In this document: positions 44,530 through 57,340 of the stretch, piece after piece | Layout of the letters: each line of letters opens with the position of its first letter | Numbering within the stretch: the stretch's first letter is position 1 | Assembly (NCBI RefSeq): GCF_025370935.1 | Contig: NC_133494.1 | Span: 9,275,085 to 9,339,084 of the forward strand | Direction of reading: 5' to 3' | Origin: Choristoneura fumiferana | Taxonomy: Eukaryota > Arthropoda > Insecta > Lepidoptera > Tortricidae | Length of the DNA stretch: 64,000 nt | The notes under the pieces: model-generated | Seen by the model: the letters and a program-made list of their open reading frames with translations, nothing else | Database searches by the model: none | What the model was told of the DNA's origin: nothing | Made by a program: the position numbers and the translations under genes

Positions 44530-44973
44530 TGTTACGTCTGCTGGAAAGACGAGAGCTGGCAAATCATATAGGGATGCCGTTCTGACCAAGCTGGTGAACG
44601 TTGATTATGAGTCTGAGTGCGTCATAAGTCCTCCTGTGGTTAAGAAGCCAAAGAGTCAAGTTAGAACAGGGGTTGATAGTCAACACGAAATACGAAAGAG
44701 AAAGATGCCAAAAGAGTTCCAGTAGAGAATGAGGACGAAGATCCTGTTTCTGAGCAGCCACAAAATGTCTTCACTGAAGATCAAAGTCAGAAGAAGGGCA
44801 AGAGGAGTAGAGGGGTAAGAGGAGAGGGAAGTTGTTTTGAGAGGTTTTTTGAAAGATTAAAGGATATTTTGATGTCTAATGAGAACTGGCAGGAGAAGCT
44901 TAAGTGTCTATGTAAGTTTATTATTGAAGAATTTTTGAAATTTGTAAGAAGTTTTTTATGGATTTTGAGTTAG
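44530..44973 (+). pseudogene. LINE ORF1 C-terminal remnant
   Basis: Two overlapping frame pieces: TSAGKTRAGKSYRDAVLTKL... (44535-44690), then after a frameshift ENEDEDPVSEQPQNVFTEDQ with KKGKRSRGVRGEG, ending ...VRSFLWILS and TAG at 44971-44973. A lysine/arginine-rich, acidic-patch protein before ORF2 is expected for ORF1. No zinc knuckles remain in the preserved part. It ends just upstream of the ORF2 ATG. Confidence 0.55.
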
Positions 44974-44997
44974 TTAAGATTTTCTTTACTAACATCA

Positions 44998-47900
44998 ATG
45001 GCTAGGTATAATCTGAAATCCTACTTGAATATAGTACAGTGGAACTCGCAAAGTATTAGGCCTAAGATAACTGAGCTTGAACTTTTTTTAAACAGAGAAA
45101 AAGTTCACATTGCGGTGATTAGCGAGACTTGGTTAGATAATAGTTTAGTTCTTCGAATTGGCTCATACAATATATTCAGAAAAGATAGACTAGATTCGTA
45201 TGGCGGAGTGGCTATCATTGTACATGATTCTGTAAAAGCTCAGTTATCTCACATTGCTTTGAACAACACTGGTATTGAAATTATTTGTGTTAAAATTTTA
45301 AATTGTGCCTTCTTAAAGTATATTGTATCTCTATACTGTCCTTCCTCAGTGCGGACGTCGCAGCAAGATTGGGATTCATTGTTCTCTTTGTTTTCTGAGA
45401 AATCTTTAGTCGCGGGTGACTTTAATGCTCATCATTCCAATTGGTCTTATAAGTGTGACTCAAGAGGTAATCAGTTATTTGATTCGGCGCTCGAGCATGG
45501 TTTTGTTTCCCTTAATAATGGAAAACCGACGAGGGTTAAATTTGTGGATGGTTCACTTCGAGAAAGCTCTCCTGATGTCAGCTTTTGCACTTCGGACATT
45601 GCTGTAGATTTTAGTTGGATGTGTCTAATGAGCATTTGGGTAGTGATCATCTTCTTATTAAATTAAGCTTAAATTACAAGGATGACCCTCATTTTGTACA
45701 AAGAATGAATTTTAAAGGCGCAGATTGGTCAGGCTATCGAGACTGTTTAAAGGAGTCTTTTAAGGATGATTTCTCTTTTGTGCATAATGATGTTCAGATA
45801 TTATATGACATTTTTGAAGCTCGTGTTAAGGAAGCGTTAACCAAAAATGTTCCTATGGTTAAAATTTGTACAAACCCTACGCGCGATTTTAAGCCCAAGA
45901 GATACTGGAGTCCCTTGCTTTCCAAGGTTGTTGCAGAAAGGCGGCTTGCGTTGGGTCGATTCAGGCGAAACCCGACTCCCGATAATTTGAGTTTTATGCA
46001 GAAAAAGGTTGCTGAGGCGCAGCGTATTATTCGAAATGCCAAATCCCAGAGTTGGCAGAAGTTTTGTCAAAGTATTGGTGAAACTACAACTGCGTCGGAT
46101 ATGTGGAATCAAATGAAATGGATGAAAGGCTATTCTCGGTCTGGTATTATTGCGTCAAAAGAAAGTCAGCTGAAATTATTGCGCTCTCTTACGCCTGACT
46201 ATGTGCAATCCGAAACACCTATGTTTTGCTCAGACAATCCTTTTCTCGAGATTGAATTTTCTTTAGAGGAATTTAATAGTTGTTTAAAAAAGAAAAATTC
46301 TGCGCCAGGTGTTGATGGGATAACGTATGAAGTGATTTTCAATTTGCCATCTGCTGCCAAATTATTTTTGCTCAAGTTGTATAATCTAATCTTCATGTCC
46401 GGTGTTGTGCCTAAGCAATGGCGGGATATTCAGGTCATACCTATTCCAAAGTCTAGTCATATGCAAGATCAGTTGGCAAAACTAAGGCCCATTTCTTTAA
46501 TGTCCTGTGTGTGCAAAATTTTCCATTCCATGCTGGGGAAACGTTTAGAGTGGTTTATGGAGAAGAATGAGGTTTTTTCCAAAGATATGGTAGGCTTTAG
46601 AAGAGGCCAATCGTGTGTGGATTGTTTAGCTCGCCTTATTTCTTATGCACAAATCGGTTTTTCAATGAATATGTCCACCCTCGCATGTTTTTTGGACATC
46701 GAAGGAGCATATAATAATGTGTCGGTAGGAAAGTTGTAAACATTTTAGATTATTTGGGAGTTGGTGCAAATTTTTGTAAGTATTTATGGACTTTCTTGAG
46801 TGAAAGACATCTCATTTTACGAGACCAAAATACTGACTTTTCCATTATTCGATGGACTGATAGAGGTTTGGCCCAAGGAGACCCTCTTTCTCCTCTTTTA
46901 TTTAATATTGCTACATATCAAATTTGTCATAAGATAGATAAAGTTCATATTTCACAATATGCGGATGATTTTGTTTTGTATATTAGGTCAAAGTCTTTGC
47001 AAGATAGTGTTGGTAGTATGCAAAATTCATTGTGCACAATGGTAGATGTGTTAGATAGTTTAGGGTTAGACGTTTCAGCCAGTAAGTCAAAATTCTGCGT
47101 ATTTAGCAAAGGTCATAAGGTTCAGCATGTAAGTCTTGAAATTTGCGGTAGTCAATTTGCTCTGATATCACAGTCAAGTATTTAGGAATGTGGCTAGATA
47201 GGTCGTTGCGTTGGGGAAAACATATAGGTTATGTTGTTGAAAAAACTCAAAGATTTCTTAACATCCTGAAAACTTTAGCTGGTGCTTCTTGGGTGTTCAT
47301 CCTAAGCACCTTCGTAGATTATACATTTCGTTGATTCGTAGTAGGATGGATTACGCTTGTTATTTGTATAATAACAGTGCTAAGACGCATATGTATAAGC
47401 TTGAGAAAATTCAAAACCAGGCTCTAAGGGTGATTGGAGGGTTCATAAGGTCTACGCCTATTCACGTCATGGAAAGTGAACTGTGTATAGCACCTTTGTA
47501 TGTCAGAAGTCGTTACCTTGCGTTTAGATTTTGTTTAAAAGCTTTGACCTATTCAAATAATGTTACAGTTGACATGATCCGTGAGTTGAGCAATGTTTGC
47601 CAAAGCGGATATTGGAATGGCAGGAGGAAACCATTGCTAGCTGATGTGTTTGTAGAGGTTTCTGATGAGCATATTTCCTCGTCATGTCCATTACCTATGT
47701 TTAAGTTAGATATGTGGGTGTCAAAATTCCAGGTAAGTGATGTTTTGTTTAGTAATCTAGAATGTATTCAGGGGCTAAACGTGAATACAATCGTCACGTT
47801 CTTCGTCTGGAGGTAATCTTAGAGCTGGAAAGAAAGTATTCCAGTTTTCATAAAATATTTACTGATGGATCAAAGTGTGGTGATAAGTTAGGAGTAGCAT

Positions 47901-48697
47901 TTTTTGATCCTATTTGTAATAAAAAGGCACAATTTAAAATCTCTCACGGGTTATCAATTATGTCTGCAGAGCTTTGTGCTATTTATGAGGCCTTGTCGTT
48001 TGTTCATGTATTAGGTTATCATAACATAGTGATTTTAACCGACAGCAAAAGTGCGATTCAACATATAGCTCGTTGTACATCGGGGAAACGTTGTTCTTCT
48101 ACGGCTTACAGAATTTTGGAACTGATTTATTCCTTCCAAAATTCTGGCAAGTGTTTAAAAATTCAGTGGATCCCTTCACATATTGGCTTAGTAGGCAACG
48201 AGGAAGCTGATCGACTAGCCGCGTCTGCTGTTAGTGAAGGAACAGAGATCGTGATTGCTCCTGAATTTTCTGAGGTAATTTTGCGTTATAAGAACAAATG
48301 TCATGACCTCTGGAAAGAGCATTTCGACAGCCGGTCTCAGTTCAAGGGTATTTGGTATAGGACAATGCAGTCTGAGCCTCCTCATGTACCTTGGTTTGAT
48401 TCTGTTAGTCTCTCCAGAGCAAAAGTTATTTGTGCGCATAGACTTCGATCTGGTCATGTTCCTTTAAATAAGTTTGCGCATTTAATGAGAAAGGCAGAGT
48501 CTCCAAATTGTGTTGAGTGCGATGTGGTTGAAGATGTTTTCCACCTATTAATGGAGTGTGTAAGGACTCGAGCCAAGAGGAATATGTTTTACTCAATTTG
48601 GAATGTCAATGTCTTAAATGTTGGTATTTTCCAAGCCATATTGTCGGAGCCTTGGTCGCAGGCTGCTAGATTTGTATACGGATTTTTAGATAAGTAA
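44998..48697 (+). pseudogene. LINE ORF2: APE endonuclease - reverse transcriptase - RNase H (frameshifted)
   Basis: Starts MARYNLKSYLNIVQWNSQSI. Endonuclease signatures: QWNSQSI, VISETWLDNS, YGGVAIIVHD, VAGDFNAHHSNW and, after a frameshift near 45615, LGSDHLLIKL. The RT begins around 46290 (KKNSAPGVDGITYE), with LRPISLMSCVCKIFHSML, GFRRGQSCVDCL and FLDIEGAYNNV. After a frameshift near 46730 come RGLAQGDPLSPLLFN and the catalytic QYADDFVLYI. Further frameshifts fall near 47165, 47290 and 47765. The RNase H domain (47840-48230) has FTDGSKCGDKLGVAFFD, MSAELCAIYEALSF, ILTDSKSAIQHI and WIPSHIGLVGNEEADRLA, so the DEDD residues are kept. The C-terminal CVECDVVEDVFHLLMEC is a zinc-binding-like motif seen in this group. 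Motifs are well kept despite about five frame breaks, so decay is fairly recent. Confidence 0.9.
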
Positions 48698-48953
48698 GTA
48701 GACAGATTTGTGGTTGACATTGGTTCCGAGTTCTGTGTAAAAGAATCCGTGCGCAGGTTTGCCACCCTGTGGCAGGGGATCCGGTGGTATGGTTTGGAGG
48801 ACATAGCAGTCCCTCTTGGCACGAGTTGTTACTCATTTAAATCAAAAATAGCTGTTGTGGTGTTTTTATAGTTAAGGCCTTTGGGAACTGACATGTTCAT
48901 TATCGTTTGATCAAAGTTCCATAATAAATAAAGATTAAAAAAAAAAAAAAAAA

Positions 48954-51535
48954 GTAACAGCTATATACCCAATTGCTTTCTTACTATAAAAAAAAACCTA
49001 GCATGTTGCCCTCTACGCTATAAGAAGCGAATTGAGAGTATTGAAACGCATGTTTAATAGAATTTCGAGCACGTGTAAGACTCTCCCAATGGACATTATT
49101 AGAATATCAATATAATATTATGCTAATATCATATGACAGTCCAGTCGTATGTGCAATAGATACTAATGAAGGATAATCGTTATTCTACTAACGCTTTTTA
49201 CGGGCTTTTGATGTCTTTTCAAAGAACAGTTTTCCGGTAGCATACCTCTATTACTTGAGTGTATTAACGCCGGTAAAATTTAGTAGTATAAGTTTCATTT
49301 CATAGTTACGAAAACGATATAATGACAAATATAAAATATGTAGTAATCAAAGCAATTGAGTAAGTTAGTTAGTTTTAAGTTTATAATTATAACTTTATCA
49401 TACTGTTATTATGAAGTTACAACCTGCAATTGAGGAAATCATGCGCGGATTGTTCTAAGCTCAGAAATGGGTTGTTTTATACTATTCTATTACATAGCTA
49501 TATACTAACTCCAACTAATACAGTAATTGCGTGACAGTAATAATAAGAACAACGTTCCGTCACGGCACAGCACCCGCGGAAGATTTATTTTCTCATGGCA
49601 TAAATGCAACATGATTCAAACACGCACTGCGTCATTGTAAATTAGGTAGGTACGGCAGATAACTCCATCTCGCGAGGAACTGACGTCATTTGTTTCGACC
49701 TATCTCCCATATGAATGATAATGATAATTCACGCCGGCTAACGAGACGCATAAATCTTGCTTCGGTCAAAGGGATCACTTTCACTTTTTTAATAAGTAAC
49801 GAGACGAAATCGAGATTGGAAATAAACAAAAGACCGGCTCTGGATCAGTTAACAGGCCATTCTTCAGTTTACATTCACTATCGAAGTAACCGAGTTCTAC
49901 GGATTCCCGCCATCATAAACTAGTATTGAATAATGCCTTTGTTGGTATGTACCTACCTATATAAGAGGGAGCACGCAGGGCATCATAATGCAAGAGAATT
50001 TATTAATATCAATAAATAAAGGGAACAAGAATTCTTGTTACATTCAATAGCGCCCATTGGCCTCCGAGTGGACCTGAAATTTATCGCAGCCACGCGAAAG
50101 GAATGAAAATTATGCAGACCGTTGTTTTTATGTAATCGAGTATTACATTATTCAAAATAATTGCGCATGGATAAAAATCTCCGAAACTTCGGGGAATACG
50201 CCATGAGCTCGATAACGATATACGAATAATGATTTATACACTGTTTTAATTAAACTTGTGTTATTTAATCGGTTAAATCGGTTTTGTGTTAAGAGGATGC
50301 TATGTTGATGATTTCTTAGGCACTATACGCTTCAGCATTATGATGAGCTAGTGTCCGATTCACAACCGCAATGACACATATCTTCGTGTTGTCTTTTTGT
50401 ACCTATTAGGTATTATATTGTTGTGTCTTGTGTTGTGTTGTAAATAAATGTATTTTCTTTTCTTTCTTTTGTTATGCTATATGTATTTATGTGAAGTTTT
50501 TCTTATCATTAAAGAGGCTAAACTTTGTGTGTATATATGGCCTTCCGTATATACACACAAAGAGATTACCCCTTGGTAACTACTGAAATTAAGTCAAAAG
50601 GGCCCATTGATTTGCTGCTTTGATTTTTACTTCTGAAAACGTAATTAAACGTTTTAAACTCGACACAAGTAAAAAATGTTTATCTTTTAAATCATAGCCC
50701 TGAGGCATCGTGAACCTTCTCATAACTGTTATATGATGCCGGTAATGGATAATACGTAATATCACTAATCTTCTAATGACAAGCTACGTAGATTGAAAAT
50801 GATGTAGGATAGGTTGGTACTTTGTTCAATTTGTGCTTTGTCGTGCGTGCTGCGATGGTGACACAACTTGGATAACCGTTGTATTGTAAGATATGAGATC
50901 AGCACTCTCACTCTTAGGGCTTAATTGATCTGATTGCAGCAACCCGTTTATGCTATGACAATTGTTACGTCACTGATTATCGCACAGGTAAGTAGAATTC
51001 GGAAAATGAGCGTAACTTAAGTAAAGAAAAGGTTTAACTGGTGAGTTACGCAATGTCGATTTTTTCTTCACATTTCATCACTCGAGGAGACAGTCTGCTG
51101 ATTATTCGCGTAATTAACAGCATGCTTGCGTTACAAAGCTGCGCGGCGCATGCGCGAGCCTGCATGTACGGCGCGCGAGTTGCAAAAACTACGCACGCAT
51201 TTCCAGTAATTTCGTGACTTCGTTTGTAATTACTGCGCGTTCATCTGAGCTGAGCCCTCGTAATGAAAATACTTTTAAATGGCAAAGTTGTTCGTATATT
51301 ATTTATGGACACTGGGAGAGTTTTTGTTTTTTAACCGACTTTAAATAAGGTGAGTATCAATTCAGTTGTATGTTTTCATCCTAAACTTAAATTAATTACA
51401 TATTTGAAGAAAAAAAACCGTGGTCTGACCTAGGTTCTTAAGCTTAATAAACCTCTGCATTTTTCGGGGTTTCCATTAGCACGAAAATAATTACTTAATT
51501 TGAAATGGTTCCTTACCAAATTAAGCAATAACAAA
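48954..51535. other. AT-rich sequence, mostly featureless
   Basis: Contains the perfect hairpin at 50523-50562 and a CpG-rich spot at 51120-51215 (gctgcgcggcgcatgcgcga). No gene recognised. 51330-51420 begins with 'aaccgactttaaataagg', which may be a repeat edge. Confidence 0.3.
50523..50562. repeat. Perfect 15-bp inverted repeat
   Basis: CTTTGTGTGTATATA (50523-50537) is perfectly inverted at 50548-50562 around the 10-bp loop 'tggccttccg'. It would form a strong cruciform or RNA stem; not linked to any recognised element. Confidence 0.8.
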
Positions 51536-52255
51536 ACCCTTGATAGGACCATTTTGCCGTCCGTATCCGTCTGTGAAGACTATTTTTCGCAATAAGCTGA
51601 AACTAATATCAAATACCCTCTGGGAGCAATAAAAAATCAAACTTCGAGGTCATCGCATTCAAAAGATACAAGGCACTTTCACATTGGACGACCGGATGGC
51701 CAAGTGGTTAGAGAACTTAAAGAAGCTTGAGGTCCCGGGTTCGAATCCCGGCCGGGGCAGATATTTGTATGAATAATACGAATGTTTGTTCTCGGGTCTT
51801 GGGTGTTTAATATTTATTTAAGTATGTATTCATCTATATAAGTATGTTTATCCGTTGCCTAGTGTCCATAGTACAAGCTTTGCTTAGTTTGGGACTAGGT
51901 CAATTGGTGTCAAGTGTCCCATGATATTTATTTATTTATTTTTTACTAAAAAAAAGACTCCATAAAAAATGACGGAGGATCAAAACCTATAAGAGTACTC
52001 CCTGTTGTCCTAGAAACTTGAAATTTAGTACCTAGTCTATGAAGGGAGCTTTTATAGCACGATCAATATGAAAAGCCTGTTTTTTATTTGTCAATTTGTC
52101 TAAATATGTAACCAATCTAAAATGACACCACACTGCGTAGGTACATCTTGTTTAGGAGCATGGATCTGCTAACATTAGTTATTCATAGATACCAACAAAT
52201 TTGTACGGGACCCTCAGTGTGCGAGTCCGACTCGCTCTTGGCCAGTTTTTTCTAA
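51536..52255 (+). repeat. Dispersed repeat interrupted by a SINE
   Basis: The left part contains 'ttgccgtccgtatccgtctg'. The right part ends 'gtgcgagtccgactcgctct' and 'tggccagtttttt', which is the inverse of the 'aaccggccaagagcg' start seen at 6145. The interval 51687-51944 is a SINE-A copy. So an older element of this broad family was hit by the SINE. Confidence 0.6.
51687..51944 (+). mobile_element. tRNA-derived SINE, family A (complete)
   Basis: Best preserved copy in the window. The head 'gacgaccggatggccaagtg' has an A box and 'cccgggttcgaatcccggcc' carries the B box. The body follows ('gtttatccgttgcctagtg', 'tacaagctttgcttagtttg', 'gggactaggtcaattgg'), then the tail (ATTT)n. It serves as the reference for the other copies. 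Confidence 0.9.
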
Positions 52256-52905
52256 TTACAATCCTCACGATGCGAAGGCGTCGCGCGTGATGCCCCAATT
52301 CCGAATATTTCCAACAACCCGAGAATTCCTTTCGGCTACGCATTCCTCAGGAGACTTTCTCTGATAATGCTGGAGGACCGTGAAAACACCTCTAAAGTGG
52401 CTCGCTGCACTGTTATCGAAATAATAACCTTTCATCTCCATATTAATTACGTCCTAGAGACTTTCTAACACGGAGATAAATAGCACCGTTCCGTTGGTTA
52501 TATCTAAATATACCTACTTACGTTTCGTAATGAGACTCCGCGATGGGCATTATCTCAGATGGAGGAGTACTATTCGGTATCGAAACACACGTGCCATAGT
52601 ACCACACTATGAAGCAGATTGTTAATTTACTGCTGCGTTTGCATCATCGAATAAGAGGAAACGATAATGATAATTTAGACGTGAACGAATAAGTATAATA
52701 ACCTGCCTAGGTCAGACTGCAATCAGTTCTGTTGATAAACGAGAGTCATTATCAAGTAACCTCAGCTAGCTCTTTTATTTATCCTGCAATTGTATAACCA
52801 CAATCGGGATAGCTGTGTGCACCATAAAGCGATTGTTGATGACATGGCTGCTCTTCTCGTGGTGGCTTAAAAATCCCACTCATATACTGGGTGTTACAAA
52901 AATAC

Positions 52906-53707
52906 TGTAACGAATCCTCCCTACCTTTATTAATTTCTAACCTACCTACCTACCCGAAGCCTATATCGATGCCTACATACTGAACTAATATTTTATTACC
53001 TATTTATTTATAATATATATTATTTTATTACCTTATTATGGGTCCTCAACCTACAAAATTACCTAAACCTAACTCAAGTTGATTTACCTTGTTTAAGTCA
53101 TAAGATTGGCCAAGTGATCGCTAGCGGTCTAGAATAAGGAACCTACGTTGTGTCCGAAGAAGTAACCCTTTAGTTCGTTTAGTATAATGGGAAAAGAGCT
53201 CTACTATTAATATTATTATATAATTTAACTAAATAATAAAGAAAAGACAAAAGAAGGTTGAATGAAGAAAGTTATTAAAGTTTAGTTTCTTATAGGTCAT
53301 TATGTCTATAGTCTATGATATGTTCGTGTGGAAGAGGTATTTTATACCGCAGCTAAAGTTCAGAGGCCCACTCCCCGCCCCTGAAAGTGGCTTTCGTCAC
53401 CGAACTGGATGTTGCCTCCTCTGCGTTAGCCCTGAAGGAGCATACTACCTTTTCCTTGTTAGGAAATAAAACATATCATTATGTTATATGAGAGGACATT
53501 TCAAAGGGAAGTCAATTATAGCCTGAGGCTGTTCCTGGATCAAACCCGTGATCACAATACTCCTGCAGTAACAAAGCCAACTTCAGTAGTACGTAGATGT
53601 AACTTCAATGGTTCATCATATCGACTAATAAGTAACTTCCGGATCACCTGGTACCGGTCAGCCACTGACTTGCATCTGCCTTAGTCTTAGTCAAAATGAC
53701 TTGCATT
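52906..53707. repeat. LTR-like direct repeat, left copy (may extend further right)
   Basis: Starts TGTAACGAATCCTCCCTACC. It matches 63196-64000 along its whole visible length with only a handful of differences (for example gtagatg/gaagatg near 53598 and short AT-run changes near 53000 and 53205). The right end cannot be fixed because the other copy is cut by the window end. The minus strand has a TATA-like 'ggtataaaatacctc' at 53335-53352; the plus strand has 'ggtataaatagcc' at 53759. The 67-codon frame at 53481-53684 is identical in position in both copies but has no recognisable domain. Confidence 0.75.
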
Positions 53708-55535
53708 GTTAGTTATGAAAGATAAGTATTTGGTAAAGCCTTTTACCATTAAAATAGTTGGTATAAATAGCCAAAACAGGACTATACAATCCAAGGTTCG
53801 CTGCCAGGAACGACCACAGTCTTCAAAGGAGATTCTACTTTCAGCAAATAAATATTATTCTGTCGTGAGTTGTTGAATTATTTTGTCTCACTTGTTTGAA
53901 GCTACTAGCGTTTGTAACATAGGACATTGAATGAAAGCGAAACGCTGAAACCTTTCATTCGTCGGGCGTCAAAAGTCTGTCATTTATAGTCAGTATTTAT
54001 GTAAGTATGTCGCCATGAGTATGGCTAGGTTCTGTACGTAGTAGGCAAACTTAAAAGCAGCCTAAGCAAATAGTTAAGTAGCTGTATAGTTAATGCGAAG
54101 AAAAACACAATTAAATACCAAATCAGATAAAACAACCACCACCTTCCCCAAGTGGAGATAATAATACCAAACCTACTATATCCTATTCCTACTTCTAAAC
54201 TAACCAACTGATCTACACGAAAGCAGCAAACTAGGAACCCGGGTTCCACATTTAAATTACTCGCGGAGTCTCTCTCAAAGTGCAGTGAGAGAGCCTATTC
54301 TAAGCTAAACCTAAGTCGAGTGGGTAACTCTGCTCCCTAATTCCTAACACCCGTGTGCCTACTGGTATCCATCAAGGGGATTGGGTCGACAAATACCAGT
54401 AACGAAGAATAAGAGTGCGAATAAATAAATAAATAGATAAAGCGGACAAGATCTTGGTGAATTTAGGACACCGGTATGGCATCTCAAACCCTCCAAAACC
54501 CTGGGAGAAAACTAGGTCTGTCTCTTCCGGTATAATACAAGACCCCGCCCTTACTCCAATAGGCGTACTCTACATTGAAGAACGTTCCCAGGGAATGCCA
54601 GCCTGTCCGTTACCACCGCTAGGTGACCTGGCTCTCATTCCCTAAGAATCGGCTATTACTGAGCCGAAATCCGGTTGGGTTCTCCGCTACCCCAAGATTA
54701 ATATTAAACCCAAAACTTCACAAACAAAACACAAAATCCCATTAAACCCCGTTTTAACTATTAAATAAACAATTCGAATCGCTATGTAGTCTCCAGCAAT
54801 GAATATCAAATCACTCGTATTTTGGCGATAAAATACACAAAGCAGGAAATTTACACAAAATAATACACTATAATTAATTAACAAGAAATTATTAAAAACC
54901 CCCAACAAAAATTACGAAAATAATCGATACTTCAATAATTCAGGGAGAACCTTCCCGAACGCGTAGCAAAATCAAAGTCTTTTTCCGTTCGTCTTCGTGC
55001 CCCTTTTATACTTAAATTGTAGATACATCTGCTACAAGTGTCACTTTTTCTACTCTGGCTACTCTGGATACTGTTGTCACATTTGCTACTTTGGACACTT
55101 TCGCCTCTTTGGATACAATGGCTACAAATTTACGTCAGAATCCTTCCTCGAACTGTCAGTCAGTATTGCCAGTGATCTTATTTGAGTAGTTTAGTAAATA
55201 ATAAGTTGTTATTGATAATTTTACAATGAAATAGTCTCAATAGTATATAAAATAATTTAATTTAATAAAATAAGTTCATTTTTAATCTATATATATCTAA
55301 ATATATGTTCACATAAGATGGAACATTACAGACCATCGGTTTTAATGTTACAATTTGCCCCCCAAATTCTACAAAAGCGGACATGTATCTAGCTGGAGTA
55401 GAATTTGAAAATAAAATATCGACTTTATTAAACTTATTAACATTTGTCCCTTCTATGATTGCCTCTCCTTCCTTCTTCCAGGCAAAACTTTTGTGTGGTG
55501 TGTATTTAAACCAATCATAAAAGTGACATTAGTCA
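53708..55535. other. Unassigned sequence beside the LTR-like repeat
   Basis: May contain the rest of the LTR-like repeat up to about 53990. 54025-54700 has moderately long open stretches on both strands (for example DKADKILVNLGHRYGISNPP) with no recognised domain. No gag or pol motifs were found. Confidence 0.3.
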
Positions 55536-56240
55536 AGGAGCAAATGATCAAGCCTCACACACATGCCAGAAATGACGCTGAAAGGGTTTCACGAGTGACT
55601 CTTGCCTCAAAAGGAAAAGTGAGTTGTGCTAGGCTCACCCCGACCCTAGTGGTACACACACGAGCAATGGACCCCATCTTGCATCTGCCTCTGTCGACGA
55701 AAGTCGATTACCAATGTGTCCCTTCTAAAGACAATGCCAAACGTCGACGCCTAAAACCATTGCTTTAAAAACCAATTCCAGCAGGGCAACCTAACCTTCC
55801 CTCCTCGATTACATCACTCTAAGCTTGGAGTATGTTGCAACAATAACGTAACGTCATATTGTATATAATTCGTATAAAATCAACCAAGAATAAAATTACT
55901 AAAGGAACAAATGACTAGATCTTAGTTACCAGAAATGGCGATGAAAGGGTTTCACGAGGAACTATTGTCTCAGCGAGGGAAAATGAGTCCCCTTGGTTTC
56001 ATACACATGAGCTAGTGACCCGACCTTGCATCTGCCTCTAACGATCAAAGCCCTTCGCAAATGTGCCCCTCCGTAAAACAAAGCCCAACGTCGACGCCTA
56101 AAACCATTGCTTTAAAGGCCATTTCAAAGCAACGTTCTCCAGTCCCTGAACCTCATTCACCTTACTCCCAGTTTTTTGCTTGTTATGATAATAATGTAGT
56201 GTCATTGTCTATTATTTCGGATTATATCCAATAAAATAAT
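55536..56240 (+). repeat. Diverged tandem duplication, units of about 350-370 bp
   Basis: Shared blocks in order: 'ggagcaaatga' 55537 / 'ggaacaaatga' 55904; 'gaaagggtttcacgag' 55580 / 55943; 'cttgcatctgcctct' 55678 / 56025; and 'aacgtcgacgcctaaaacca' 55740 / 56087. The blocks are 347-367 bp apart, with indels. The second unit has an open frame ending in PVPEPHSPYSQFFACYDNNV that might be a decayed coding sequence; no family recognised. Confidence 0.7.
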
Positions 56241-57340
56241 TTTGTATATTTTTTTTTTTCAAAATAAAATTTGTTAGGTTTAAACTTCTATGTACCAAGC
56301 CTTTTGCAAGAGTACAAATGCCCTCTTATTCAATTTAATTTTAGTGTCATCCCGTAATCATGAAATTCATCATGTTGAGGGTTACATTCTCAATGATAGC
56401 AAAGATTATACAATATCACGCATCGTTATTGCTACGTGTAGGGTTCTAGTATCATGTTGTGTTGAGTGTGAAAGCTTCATGGGCGGCAATTTAACTGCAT
56501 TATGCCATTTTTTTTTTCTTTGGCCTACTCCTAACTTCTACATCCATGGGCTTTCATTGTTGAGTGTAATGTTCCAGTCCAAACATTAATAAGTTAAATA
56601 AAATTCCAACATCAAAGCCTCACTCATACTAGATACCTTATTTCTTCCATTCATCTCATTTAAAATCCCCTCAGAAACATCCTTCCTCTTGCGCTCTTTC
56701 ATACCATTACTAAGCCCTCTACCCCTGATTTCAACCTTATACATACTCTCTGTCCCCCCTTTAACACGCCACTCTGACATAAGAATAATATTTTTATACA
56801 CTTATAAAAAAAACTGAATGATTTTCAAAAACAACTCAAATGATAAAAATGTCCTCCAGCAAAACACATGTCCTATATATATATTTTTTTCTAAGCTCAA
56901 GAATACAATTTTTTATATATAACCCATTTGCATTTTATTTGTAATTATTAATAAATTTTACTGTTGCCCCCAAGAAACTTAAGTTATAAAACCCACTGTA
57001 CCAAAACAACCACCACCAAGCATCAAGCGTTCCCCGCTACATTTCCACAAACCCCCATTATCCGGATAATCTCAAGCTGACTATACTGACTCCACCCACA
57101 TCTATTAACCGTAATAATATTCTATCGGAGTACTTAATTCTAACAGAAACGTCTGTGCCCATTCTAACTTAACCAAATACCTGAAGAATGTATTGTCTTA
57201 ATTATTAGTATTAATATACTTAAACCATTCTTTTTTCTGAATAGACTATAAAATTTAAATAATTTATATAAAATAATCGTTATATTTGGAATGCTATTTA
57301 TTATGAAATGAAATGTTATGTATTTCTGAAATATATATGT
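56241..57340. other. No recognisable feature
   Basis: AT-rich. The plus-strand frame 56290-56589 (99 codons) is the longest, but lacks a domain, a splice pattern or GC-rich third positions. Confidence 0.3.

Larger units (their letters stand above)
44465..48953 (+). mobile_element. Non-LTR retrotransposon with endonuclease, RT and RNase H; degraded
   Basis: One LINE copy: the end of ORF1, ORF2 (44998-48697), a 3' UTR, AATAAATAAAG and a 17-A tail ending at 48953. An APE-type endonuclease plus a C-terminal RNase H domain points to the I/R1/LOA-type group rather than RTE or CR1. The 5' end is uncertain (5' truncated or in the AT-rich sequence before 44530). Several frameshifts make it non-functional. 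No clear target duplication was found. Confidence 0.9.

Noticed and set aside
53481..53684. 67-codon frame conserved in both LTR-like repeats
   Set aside because: Its conservation follows from the repeats being nearly identical; no domain, and no position bias of changes can be judged from so few differences.
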